Assembly (NCBI GenBank): GCA_963667425.1
Contig: OY763407.1
Location: forward strand, 2,046,001-2,110,000
Source: G963667425 sp963667425 [NCBI: bacterium]
GTDB lineage: Bacteria > UBP6 > UBA1177
Reading direction: 5' to 3'
DNA: 64,000 bases
Below, piece by piece: positions 45,405 to 52,885 of the stretch. The notes under the pieces are model-generated. The model saw only the letters and a list, made by a program, of their open reading frames with translations, was not told where the DNA came from and did no database searches. The position numbers were made by a program, and so were the translations under genes. The first letter of the stretch is position 1. Each line of letters begins with the position of its first letter.

Positions 45405-45824
45405 TCAGCCTTTTTTATCAAGTTTTCCATATTTATTTGCAGAACCTTTGTAATATTTCATTTTTCCTTTGTTCTGCTGAAGCATTTTAAGTTCTTCTTT
45501 TATTCTGATAAGAGATTTTTTTACAAGCTCCTGATTAAGAGCTTCCTGTTTAAGAGCATCATCCAAAACTTTTAACCCGTATTCTCTTTCCTTTTTTAAA
45601 GGATTTTCAGGGTCCTCATTTAATGACAGGTCCTTGTTGTCCATTTCTATAAGCTCTTTAATTCTAAGGCATTCAGTTAAAATTCTATCCTTTTTATTTA
45701 GAAGTGAATTCATTTTATCAATATCAGGATTCTGCTGTTTTAACTGAAATTCTATTTCACGGTTTATTACTGACAGTTCTTCATAGTTATTGTTAAGACG
45801 GATCAAAAGTTCCTGCTTAGCCAT
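45405..45824 (-). CDS. Coiled-coil protein, possibly a flagellar FliT/FlgN-like chaperone
   Basis: A 139-residue, highly charged, all-helical protein with no signal peptide or TM. Long heptad stretches run across most of it (LNNNYEELSVINREIEFQLK, MNSLLNKKDRILTEC, LKVLDDALKQEALNQELVKK), and the tail is basic (GKMKYYKGSANKYGKLDKKG). Size and layout recall flagellar export chaperones such as FliT/FlgN, whose tails are similar, but sequence evidence is thin. Its start overlaps the end of the PilZ gene by eight bases, so it is made together with a c-di-GMP effector, which fits a motility role. Confidence 0.6.
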   Translation of the reverse strand: MAKQELLIRLNNNYEELSVINREIEFQLKQQNPDIDKMNSLLNKKDRILTECLRIKELIEMDNKDLSLNEDPENPLKKEREYGLKVLDDALKQEALNQELVKKSLIRIKEELKMLQQNKGKMKYYKGSANKYGKLDKKG

Positions 45825-46581
45825 CAGCTACCTTTTTTCTTTTATGTATTTCCTCTATTTGTCTTTCCAGTATATATTTTGCTATAAGCTCTCTATCCTG
45901 TTTCTGTATATGAACAAATTCAGCACCAACTTTAAAATATGCACCGGCAGAAGAAAATGCTTTTGAAATAGTTTTTACTTGTACAGAAGCATTTATAAAA
46001 ATTCCTGAAGAAAAATATAAAGAGGCCTCAAAAACATCATCTGCTGTAAAATCATTATGATTCTGCGCTTTAAAAGAAAGTCCTCCCTCACTTATATCAA
46101 AAACCCGGAAGCTTTCTTTTTCAAATTTACTGTTAAAAGAAATATTAATATCATTATCGACTGTTGTTGAAACTCTGAAAAAACGTCTTCTCTGCTGCCT
46201 GCATATCGATGAAGGAAACTTAACAACAAAATAACCTGATTTTTTATCATAACCGGCAATAATGGTTTTAAATGCACACCAGACTTTGTCAACAGAATAC
46301 AAAAATACAATTATTTTATTCTTTATAAGTTCATTTACAAGTGCTTCAGACATAAGCTTGTCAATAAGAATAAGTACTTCTCCTCCTCTCTGGAGAATTT
46401 TAAGGAAAAGAGTAGTACCGTTAATATAAATATTTTTTCTTTTTGAATAAACTTTTACGTCAATTCTCGTCGCCGCCTCAATTGCAGAAACAATATTTTT
46501 CTGAATAGCTACAGCTTCATCTAAAATCTGTATGTTGTCTGATGGTTTTTTGTTCTCAAGTAAAAAATCGAAATCCTTCAT
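45817..46581 (-). CDS. YcgR-like PilZ-domain protein
   Basis: A 254-residue cytoplasmic protein. The N-terminal ~120 residues form a YcgR-N-like beta domain. They lead into the switch helix and the c-di-GMP-binding R-x-x-x-R motif SSICRQQRRRFFRVS (about 124-138). The second PilZ motif is DISEGGLSF (D-x-S-x-x-G, about 163). The C-terminal part ends in a helix with many Lys/Arg (EEIHKRKK). Proteins of this build slow flagella or control exopolysaccharide when c-di-GMP rises. Overlaps of 4 bases with the Zn-ribbon gene and 8 with the coiled-coil gene make a tight three-gene operon. Confidence 0.85.
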   Translation of the reverse strand: MKDFDFLLENKKPSDNIQILDEAVAIQKNIVSAIEAATRIDVKVYSKRKNIYINGTTLFLKILQRGGEVLILIDKLMSEALVNELIKNKIIVFLYSVDKVWCAFKTIIAGYDKKSGYFVVKFPSSICRQQRRRFFRVSTTVDNDINISFNSKFEKESFRVFDISEGGLSFKAQNHNDFTADDVFEASLYFSSGIFINASVQVKTISKAFSSAGAYFKVGAEFVHIQKQDRELIAKYILERQIEEIHKRKKVADG

Positions 46582-46925
46582 TTAGGTAAAACCACATTTT
46601 TACGTTTACTTTTTCGCTCTTCTCTCTTTATTTCCTCATAGCAGAGTTTGCAGATTATCTTCCCGCCTTCTTTCATCGGAGGATTTTTTGTCTTCAATAC
46701 TTTATGACAAAGATCACATACATATGAAAAAACAAACTGCCCTTTATTTTCATCAAACTCTTTTTTTACTTTTCCAATTTTCTTTTCAAGATTAAATTGA
46801 GAAAGACACTCATCACAATAATAATTTCTTGAACCATCAGGAACAAAATCCACAAAAGCTGTTTTTCCACATTTAGCACATTCAATACGGTGTTTAATAT
46901 CAGCCTTTTTATCAAGTTTACTCAT
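46578..46925 (-). CDS. Double zinc-ribbon protein
   Basis: A 115-residue protein with four Cys pairs. The first ribbon is CAKCGK (about 16) with CDECLS (about 37), and the second is CDLCHK (about 70) with CKLCYE (about 92). This gives two treble-clef/zinc-ribbon folds separated by a charged helix, with a Lys/Arg-rich tail (KREERKSKRKNVVLPK). Such proteins bind RNA, DNA or protein; I recognise no named family. Its stop overlaps the start of the PilZ gene (ATGA), so it heads this operon. An SD (GGAG) precedes the ATG. Role unknown. Confidence 0.75.
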   Translation of the reverse strand: MSKLDKKADIKHRIECAKCGKTAFVDFVPDGSRNYYCDECLSQFNLEKKIGKVKKEFDENKGQFVFSYVCDLCHKVLKTKNPPMKEGGKIICKLCYEEIKREERKSKRKNVVLPK

Positions 46926-46975
46926 ATCTAAAGCTCCATAATTCCGAAAGGATTTCCCTTTGTTTAACGAAAGAT

Positions 46976-47003
46976 AGTATATTAAAATTTAGCCTTCTGC
47001 AAA
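46976..47003 (-). promoter_or_regulatory. Promoter of the Zn-ribbon/PilZ/coiled-coil operon
   Basis: Minus-strand TTTGCA (46998-47003), 16 bases, TATACT (46976-46981). It is divergent from, and only 8 bp away from, the xseB promoter -35 box. Confidence 0.6.
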
Positions 47004-47011
47004 GTTTTATA

Positions 47012-47039
47012 TTGAAAATTAAGTACCAAGGAATAGAAT
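47012..47039 (+). promoter_or_regulatory. Promoter of the xseB-ispA-dxs-ispG operon
   Basis: TTGAAA (47012-47017), 16 bases, TAGAAT (47034-47039). Transcription would start near 47046, just upstream of xseB. Confidence 0.75.
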
Positions 47040-47072
47040 TACCGGACATCGGAATGAAAAATGGAGAATATC

Positions 47073-47276
47073 ATGCCGAAAAAAAAAGAACTTTTCTCAC
47101 AAAATATAAAAGAACTTGAAAATATTGCATCCCAATTAAATTCAGGTGAGATAGAAATAGAAGAAGCTGTAAACCTTTATAAAAAAGGAAAAACTCTCAT
47201 AGTATCAATGAAGGAATATCTTAAAAAAGTTGAAAAGGAAATAGAAATTATCGAAGAGAGTTTTTCAGATAAATAG
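47073..47276 (+). CDS. xseB: Exodeoxyribonuclease VII small subunit
   Basis: A 67-residue helical XseB. The body ELENIASQLNSGEIEIEEAVNLYKKGKTL is diagnostic (family L-E-x-I-V-x-x-L-E-x-G-x-x-x-L-E-E-A). It binds several copies per XseA to make the single-strand exonuclease. ATG 47073 is preceded by TGGAG at seven bases; the in-frame ATG at 47061 supplies that SD and would add four residues (MENI). The large subunit xseA is not in the window. It heads the isoprenoid operon, an arrangement (xseB-ispA-dxs) common in Proteobacteria. Confidence 0.92.
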   Translation: MPKKKELFSQNIKELENIASQLNSGEIEIEEAVNLYKKGKTLIVSMKEYLKKVEKEIEIIEESFSDK

Positions 47277-47284
47277 GAGCCCAT

Positions 47285-48154
47285 ATGCAGTGGAAGAATT
47301 TTCATTCCATAAAAAAACCGATAATAGAGAATTATATTGATGAAACTATAAAAAATCTTGCTCCCGAAGGGATATTGAGAGAAGCAATGTTATATTCAAT
47401 ATCTGCCGGAGGGAAAAGACTCAGACCTTTTTTTGCAATACTTACAGCAAATCTCTTGAATAAAAAAGAAAAAGCTGTTTATCCATATGCGGCCGCGCTG
47501 GAAATGATTCACACATACTCATTAATTCATGATGATCTTCCTGCCATGGATAACGATGATATGCGAAGAGGAAAACCAAGCTGTCATAAGGCTTTTTCAG
47601 AAGATATAGCAATTCTTGCAGGAGATTCGCTCTTAACGGATGCTTTTAAAATTATTTTCTCTTCAGAATTAAACCCTGAAGGAGGCAAATATCTTGCCGA
47701 TGCAGCCGGAAGCAGAGGAATGGTGCTCGGACAAATACTTGACTGTAAAACACAAACCATAGAAAGAAATATTGAATCGTTAGATATAATTAACACTTTA
47801 AAAACATCAAAATTAATAATGGCATCTCTTGCCGGTGCAGCAGCCGCACTTGATTCTACATCTGAAGAAATCGGAATTCTTGAAACATATGGAATGGAGC
47901 TTGGACTGGCATTCCAGATAACGGACGACATTCTGGACATTACTGCTGAAGAATCAGAACTTGGCAAACCGGTAGGAAGCGATGCTCAACTTGGAAAAAT
48001 AACATATCCGGCACTTCTTGGAATCGAAAAAGCAGAAGAAGAAGCTAAAAAACATGTGGACAAAGCGATTAAAGCAATATCAGAACTTCCTGAAAACAAG
48101 TATCGCCAGATGTTAATAGAAATTGCCGAATACATGATCGGGAGAAGATCTTAA
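47285..48154 (+). CDS. ispA: Polyprenyl (farnesyl/geranylgeranyl) diphosphate synthase
   Basis: A 289-residue trans-prenyltransferase that condenses IPP with DMAPP or GPP in the cytoplasm. GGKRLRPFFAIL (about 38-49), the first Asp-rich motif HDDLPAMDNDDMRRGKPSCH (about 81-100, with the two-residue insert of the bacterial FPP type) and the second, TDDILD (about 213), are intact. The two residues before motif one are S-L-I, so product length (C15 or C20) is open; C15 is typical. It lies eight bases after xseB and is followed three bases later by dxs. Confidence 0.95.
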   Translation: MQWKNFHSIKKPIIENYIDETIKNLAPEGILREAMLYSISAGGKRLRPFFAILTANLLNKKEKAVYPYAAALEMIHTYSLIHDDLPAMDNDDMRRGKPSCHKAFSEDIAILAGDSLLTDAFKIIFSSELNPEGGKYLADAAGSRGMVLGQILDCKTQTIERNIESLDIINTLKTSKLIMASLAGAAAALDSTSEEIGILETYGMELGLAFQITDDILDITAEESELGKPVGSDAQLGKITYPALLGIEKAEEEAKKHVDKAIKAISELPENKYRQMLIEIAEYMIGRRS

Positions 48155-48156
48155 CA

Positions 48157-50007
48157 ATGATGGAAAAAATTAAAAATGCGACATTAAAAGAACTTGAACT
48201 CATTGCTGAAGAGACCAGAAGAGAAATAATCGATGTTATATCCAAGAATGGAGGGCACCTCGCTTCTTCTTTGGGAACTGTAGAACTAACTCTGGCTTTA
48301 CTTAAAGTTTTTAATCCACCACAGGACAAGATTATCTGGGATGTCGGACACCAGGCATACCCTTACAAAATACTTACAGATAGAAAAAACGATTTTGCAA
48401 CAATCCGTCAGAAAGGCGGTATCAGCGGATTTCCAAAAATGACTGAATCAATATATGATTCTTTTGGTGCAGGACACGGAGGGACATCAATTTCTGCTGC
48501 ACTTGGAATAGAAACTGCTCTTCGAATAAGAAAAGATGACTCAAAAGTAATTGCGATTATTGGAGACGGTTCAATGACAAGCGGACTGGCATTTGAGGCA
48601 ATGAATCAGATATCTCCAGATAAAAACGGATTTATAACTGTTTTAAATGACAATGATATGTTCATCTCAACAAGTGTAGGATCACTCTCATCATGGTTCA
48701 GTAGAAAACTTACAGGAAAAAGATATAACAGTATAAGACAGGAAATAAAGTCAGTTATAATGAAACTGCCACCTATATTCAGAGGTGAATATATACTTGA
48801 AATAATAAGAAAAGCGCTTGAATCATCAAAATCTCTGATGACTCCGGGTATACTTTTCGAAGGCTTGGGCTATCAGTATGTAGGCCCGATTGATGGTCAC
48901 AATATAAAAGAACTGGAAGAAACATTTAAAGACGTGTCTCAGACAGATGGACCAGTTCTTGTTCACATTCACACAAAAAAAGGGAAAGGTTATCTTCCTG
49001 CAGAAGAAAATCCATGTGATTTTCACGGTGTAGCTCCATTTAAAAAAGATACAGGTGAACCAAAAGCTAAATCACACCCATCATTTACAGGGTATCTTTC
49101 AAATTATTTACCGTCACTTTTCAGAAGAAATTCAGAACTCATAGCAATAACAGCAGCAATGCCCGATGGAACAGGGCTTAAAAAGCTTCAGGAACAAATG
49201 TCGGCAAGAGTTTTTGATGTCGGCATGGCAGAAGGACATGCGGTTACATATGCGGCAGGGCTTGCAGCTGGCGGCTTAAAACCATTAGTATGTATCTATT
49301 CTACCTTTCTTCAAAGAGCTTTTGACAACATAATTCATGATGTTGCTCTCCAGAATCTCCCTGTAATATTTTTAATAGACAGAGCAGGCGTTGTAGGCGA
49401 AGACGGTCCGACTCATCATGGACTTTTTGATATCTCCTATATGAGAATGATACCGAACATGACTGTTATGGCACCAAGAAACGAACAGGAAATGGCAAGA
49501 ATGATTGAACTTGCCATAACAATGGAAACACCTGCTGCTATAAGATATCCAAGAGGCTCAGGTGTTGGAAAACGTTTTTATAACAGACTTTCTCCTGTTC
49601 ATTACGGAGAAGGAATAGTTTTACGTAAGTCAGAAAGCAAAACACTTATTATATCTGTCGGTAACATGGATATTCAGGCATTAGATGCGGCATCAATACT
49701 AGCGAAAGAAGGAATATTCGTCTCAATATTTGATCTTTCGTTTATAAAGCCGCTTCCTGAAAATTTGTTTAGTTTTATAACAGACAACGAAATAGATAAA
49801 ATTATAACCATAGAAGATGGAATCAAAGCAGGTGGTGCAGGTTCAGCAATACTTGAAGAAATAAATGAAAGAAAAATTTCTGCAGAAATAAAAACAATAG
49901 CAATCAGAGATACTTTTCCAGGAATAGGAACACAGGAAGAATTGAGACATGAAAGCAGTATTACGTCCAGACAAATAGTTGATGCTGTAAGAAAAATGGA
50001 AAAATAA
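48157..50007 (+). CDS. dxs: 1-deoxy-D-xylulose-5-phosphate synthase
   Basis: Dxs is the thiamine-diphosphate enzyme that starts the MEP pathway from pyruvate and glyceraldehyde-3-phosphate. The 616 residues have LASSLGTVELTLALLKVF, WDVGHQAYPYKILTDRK, FGAGHGGTSISAALG, the TPP/Mg motif IIGDGSMTSGLAFEAMN, and in the transketolase-like half FDVGMAEGHAVTYAAGLA, DRAGVVGEDGPTHHGLFD and RYPRGSG. Start and spacing (3 bases after ispA) show coupling. ATG-ATG at the start leaves one residue ambiguous. Confidence 0.97.
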   Translation: MMEKIKNATLKELELIAEETRREIIDVISKNGGHLASSLGTVELTLALLKVFNPPQDKIIWDVGHQAYPYKILTDRKNDFATIRQKGGISGFPKMTESIYDSFGAGHGGTSISAALGIETALRIRKDDSKVIAIIGDGSMTSGLAFEAMNQISPDKNGFITVLNDNDMFISTSVGSLSSWFSRKLTGKRYNSIRQEIKSVIMKLPPIFRGEYILEIIRKALESSKSLMTPGILFEGLGYQYVGPIDGHNIKELEETFKDVSQTDGPVLVHIHTKKGKGYLPAEENPCDFHGVAPFKKDTGEPKAKSHPSFTGYLSNYLPSLFRRNSELIAITAAMPDGTGLKKLQEQMSARVFDVGMAEGHAVTYAAGLAAGGLKPLVCIYSTFLQRAFDNIIHDVALQNLPVIFLIDRAGVVGEDGPTHHGLFDISYMRMIPNMTVMAPRNEQEMARMIELAITMETPAAIRYPRGSGVGKRFYNRLSPVHYGEGIVLRKSESKTLIISVGNMDIQALDAASILAKEGIFVSIFDLSFIKPLPENLFSFITDNEIDKIITIEDGIKAGGAGSAILEEINERKISAEIKTIAIRDTFPGIGTQEELRHESSITSRQIVDAVRKMEK

Positions 50008-50008
50008 A

Positions 50009-51079
50009 ATGGAAAAAAGAAAAACAAGAGAAATAAAACTTGGAAAAATTACAATAGGTGGAAACAGAAAACCAGCAATTCAGACAATGATTACAACGCC
50101 TCTTTCAAATATAGATGAAGCAATCAAAGAATCTCTAAAAGCATACTCTTTAGGCTGTAAAATTGTAAGAACGGCATTTAAGGATATTGCAGAACTTGAA
50201 AATTTACAAAAACTTACAGCCGGTTTTCCTGGAGAAATAATTGCAGATATCCATTTCGATTACAAACTTGCAATAGCAGCAGTTGAAAGTGGTGTTTCAG
50301 GAATTAGAATAAATCCAGGCAACATAGGATCCAAAGATCGAGTTGTAAAAGTTATAGAAGCTCTTGGGAAAAAACCAAAAACAGCGCTTAGAATAGGCGT
50401 GAACAGCGGTTCAATAGAAAAAGAATTAAAAAACATTCCTCTTCACGAAGCAATGATTGAAAGTGTAAAAAAATGGACACACTTCATCGAAGAAGAGCTG
50501 CAATATAAAAATTTTAAAATATCTGTAAAAGCAAGCAGTATAAATGAAACGCTAAAAGCATGCAAAGCTATTTCTAAATTTACAGATGCACCTTTTCATG
50601 CAGGAATAACCGAAGCAGGAGGAGGAATTGAAGGCATTATTAAATCGGCGGCCGGACTTGGAGTACTAATAAACAGCGGATTTGCAGATACTTTCAGAGT
50701 AAGCCTCTCAGATAAAATAGAAGAAGAAATTAACACAGGCTTTGCCATTCTTAAAAGCATGGATTTGCTTGAAACAGGAATTGAAATAATAAGCTGTCCA
50801 ACCTGTGGCAGAACAAAAGGTCCTGTAATAGCTTATCAGAAAAAATTAACAGAAATACTCAATAACTCTGAAAAAAGCAGATGGCTTAGAAAACCGCTTA
50901 AAGTTGCAATAATGGGATGTGAAGTAAATGGTCCTGGAGAGGCATCTGATGCAGATATAGGAATAGCATTTGGACAAAACTGCGCAATAATGTTCGAAAA
51001 CGGAAAACAGACAGAAAAACTAAATAGTCAGGAAGAAGCTTTCAATATATTGATTAAGAAAATAGACGAACTTTCCTGA
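50009..51079 (+). CDS. ispG: 4-hydroxy-3-methylbut-2-enyl diphosphate synthase (IspG/GcpE)
   Basis: IspG is the [4Fe-4S] enzyme reducing MEcPP to HMBPP late in the MEP pathway. The 356 residues show the TIM-barrel start (IGGNRKPAIQTMITTPLSNI), EIIADIHFDYKLAI, GIRINPGNIG and RIGVNSGS. The iron-sulfur ligands are SCPTCGRT (about 262-267) and MGCEVNGPGE (Cys at about 303), followed by ADIGIAFG. It starts one base after the dxs stop. With ispA and dxs in one operon, the first, a late and the chain-building steps are co-expressed; dxr, ispD, E, F and H are elsewhere. Confidence 0.97.
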   Translation: MEKRKTREIKLGKITIGGNRKPAIQTMITTPLSNIDEAIKESLKAYSLGCKIVRTAFKDIAELENLQKLTAGFPGEIIADIHFDYKLAIAAVESGVSGIRINPGNIGSKDRVVKVIEALGKKPKTALRIGVNSGSIEKELKNIPLHEAMIESVKKWTHFIEEELQYKNFKISVKASSINETLKACKAISKFTDAPFHAGITEAGGGIEGIIKSAAGLGVLINSGFADTFRVSLSDKIEEEINTGFAILKSMDLLETGIEIISCPTCGRTKGPVIAYQKKLTEILNNSEKSRWLRKPLKVAIMGCEVNGPGEASDADIGIAFGQNCAIMFENGKQTEKLNSQEEAFNILIKKIDELS

Positions 51080-51140
51080 CACAAAAAATATTCAGTTAAA
51101 AACAGCTACTTTTTTGAAAATATCAAAGCTTGAAACAAAA

Positions 51141-51329
51141 CTAAAAATTATGACTTGGAGATGGCGGCGGCGGCGGCGGATTAGGATTTCCAGGTCTCGG
51201 AGTTGGATCTGGTGGTGGAGGCGGCTCCATAGATTCAGGATAGTTACAGGAAAATGTATAGTTACATGCATATAAATTTATCTGAAATAAAGAGATAAAT
51301 AAAAATAGTAACATAAAAACTTTTTTCAC
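51141..51329 (-). CDS. Small secreted proline-rich peptide
   Basis: Only 62 residues, but well supported. A GTG start is preceded by GGAG at seven bases, and a TTGACA-17-TAAAAT promoter sits just upstream. The chain has a clean signal peptide (KKVFMLLFLFISLFQINLYA), a Cys pair in CNYTFSCNYPES, then a Pro-rich tail: PPPPPDPTPRPGNPNPPPPP. Cleavage after LYA leaves ~41 residues that could cross peptidoglycan or bind a surface partner; it is not a lipoprotein because no lipobox is present. Function unknown. No relatives come to mind. Confidence 0.6.
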   Translation of the reverse strand: MKKVFMLLFLFISLFQINLYACNYTFSCNYPESMEPPPPPDPTPRPGNPNPPPPPPSPSHNF

Positions 51330-51359
51330 TTTTGCACTCCACTAACGAAATGATAAATT

Positions 51360-51388
51360 ATTTTAAAATTACAAATACTTTTTGTCAA
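51360..51388 (-). promoter_or_regulatory. Promoter of the small Pro-rich peptide gene
   Basis: Minus-strand TTGACA (51383-51388), 17 bases, TAAAAT (51360-51365); strong match, 31 bp upstream of the GTG start. Confidence 0.75.
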
Positions 51389-51422
51389 GAACTTTAAAAT
51401 AAAAAATCATAAAAAAATGAAT

Positions 51423-51451
51423 TTGACTTCAATTTTTTTTTCATTTATAAA
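51423..51451 (+). promoter_or_regulatory. Promoter of the isocitrate/isopropylmalate dehydrogenase gene
   Basis: TTGACT (51423-51428), 17 bases, TATAAA (51446-51451). It is divergent from the small-peptide promoter. Confidence 0.75.
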
Positions 51452-51503
51452 TTAAAAGAAGTCAGAATCTGGTGTTTATTCATATTTAAAATGGGGTTTT
51501 TTT

Positions 51504-52631
51504 ATGACAAAGTACAGAATCGCATGGTTACCTGGAGACGGTGTAGGCAAAGAAGTTATGGAAGCGTTAAGAATCGTACTTGATGCCGTAGAACTTGATG
51601 CGGAATATATTCACGGCGACATAGGATGGGAGTTCTGGTGTAATGAGGGAGATCCTCTGCCACAAAGAACCATAGAAATGATGAAAACAACCAACTGTGC
51701 AATGTTTGGTGCAATTACATCAAAACCTCAAAAAGAAGCAAAACTCGAACTCAAATCTGAACTTCAGGATAAAAACCTCAGCTATTTTTCACCTATAGTA
51801 AGACTTCGTCAGGAATTTGATCTTTACTGTAATCAGCGTCCTAATCTGGCTTTCCCTGGATGTGAACTCAACGTAAAAGATGATATTGATGTAACTGTTT
51901 TCAGAGAAAATACTGAAGGAAGCTATGCAGGAGTTGAATTTGGTCCAGTTCCGCAGGAACTCAAAGAAACACTCCTTAAATATGCACCTAAAATGCAAAG
52001 ATTTATGAACGAAAAAGATGATGATATAGCAATATCAACAAGAATCATAACAAGAAGAGGTGCTGAAAGAATAATAAGAGCTGCTTTTGAATATGCAGAT
52101 AAATTCGGCAAACCAAGAGTAACACTGGCAGAAAAACCAAACGTTCTCAGAAAAACAGGCGGATTAATGTCAGAAGTGTTTGATGCTATTGCTGCTGAAT
52201 ATCCGCATATAACAAGCTGGACTGACAATATAGATGCAATAGGCATGTGGCTTGTAAGAAATCCTGAAAAATATGATGTAATCGTTGCAGAAAACCTCTT
52301 TGGCGACATTCTTTCCGACATAGCAAGTCAGCTTGTAGGCGGGCTCGGATTTGCACACAGCGCAAACATAGCCTCAAATTATGCAGTTTTTGAACCGGTT
52401 CATGGAAGCGCACCAAAATATGTTGGACAATATAAAGTTAATCCGATGGCAATGATACTTTCAGGAAGAATGATGCTTAACTACCTTGGTGAAACCGAAA
52501 AAGCAGATAGAGTTTACAGAGCAATCGCCGAAGTAATAAGAGAAGGCAAAGTTCTTACCTATGACCTCAAAGGAACAGCAAAAACTCTTGAAGTTGCAGA
52601 AGAAATAGCAAGAAAAGCTGTTTCATATTAA
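51504..52631 (+). CDS. Isocitrate/isopropylmalate dehydrogenase family protein
   Basis: A 375-residue beta-decarboxylating dehydrogenase. In order: WLPGDGVGKEVM, the substrate Arg segment VRLRQEFDLYCNQRP (about 97-111), FRENTEGSYAGVEFG, RIITRRGAERIIRAAF, EKPNVLRKTGG, the metal site DNIDAIGMWLV and AENLFGDILSDIASQL (the Asp ligands), and the coenzyme loop PVHGSAPKYVGQYKVNP. The family covers LeuB, NAD-type Icd, homoisocitrate and tartrate dehydrogenases, and I cannot settle the substrate. F-R-E-N-T-E-G-x-Y-A-G is closer to NAD-IDH or homoisocitrate types than to E. coli LeuB. It stands alone, 40 kb from leuCD. Confidence 0.9.
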   Translation: MTKYRIAWLPGDGVGKEVMEALRIVLDAVELDAEYIHGDIGWEFWCNEGDPLPQRTIEMMKTTNCAMFGAITSKPQKEAKLELKSELQDKNLSYFSPIVRLRQEFDLYCNQRPNLAFPGCELNVKDDIDVTVFRENTEGSYAGVEFGPVPQELKETLLKYAPKMQRFMNEKDDDIAISTRIITRRGAERIIRAAFEYADKFGKPRVTLAEKPNVLRKTGGLMSEVFDAIAAEYPHITSWTDNIDAIGMWLVRNPEKYDVIVAENLFGDILSDIASQLVGGLGFAHSANIASNYAVFEPVHGSAPKYVGQYKVNPMAMILSGRMMLNYLGETEKADRVYRAIAEVIREGKVLTYDLKGTAKTLEVAEEIARKAVSY

Positions 52632-52730
52632 AACTGAATCAAAAATTCAATTATCAAAACTTATAATAGACAGTACCAACCAAAAAATCTAATAATTATA
52701 AAACATTGCACTTTACACAACTTATAAAAA

Positions 52731-52758
52731 TTGACAAACGCCGTTCAATACATAGAAT
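52731..52758 (+). promoter_or_regulatory. Promoter of tRNA-Leu
   Basis: TTGACA (52731-52736), 16 bases, TAGAAT (52753-52758), start point about 7 bases before the tRNA. Confidence 0.8.
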
Positions 52759-52771
52759 CTTTTTGCGGTTT

Positions 52772-52858
52772 GCCGGAGTGGTGAAATTGGTAGACGCACT
52801 GGATTCAAAATCCAGCAGAGGCAACTCTATGTCGGTTCGAGCCCGACCTCCGGTACCA
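52772..52858 (+). tRNA. tRNA-Leu (anticodon CAA)
   Basis: An 87-base class II tRNA. Acceptor GCCGGAG with CTCCGGT, D-arm with AAATTGGTAGACGC, anticodon arm CTGGATTCAAAATCCAG (anticodon CAA), variable arm AGAGGCAACTCT, T loop TTCGAGC, encoded CCA. It reads UUG codons. Confidence 0.95.
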
Positions 52859-52885
52859 TCTTTTTTAAGCACTTACAAATTCAAT

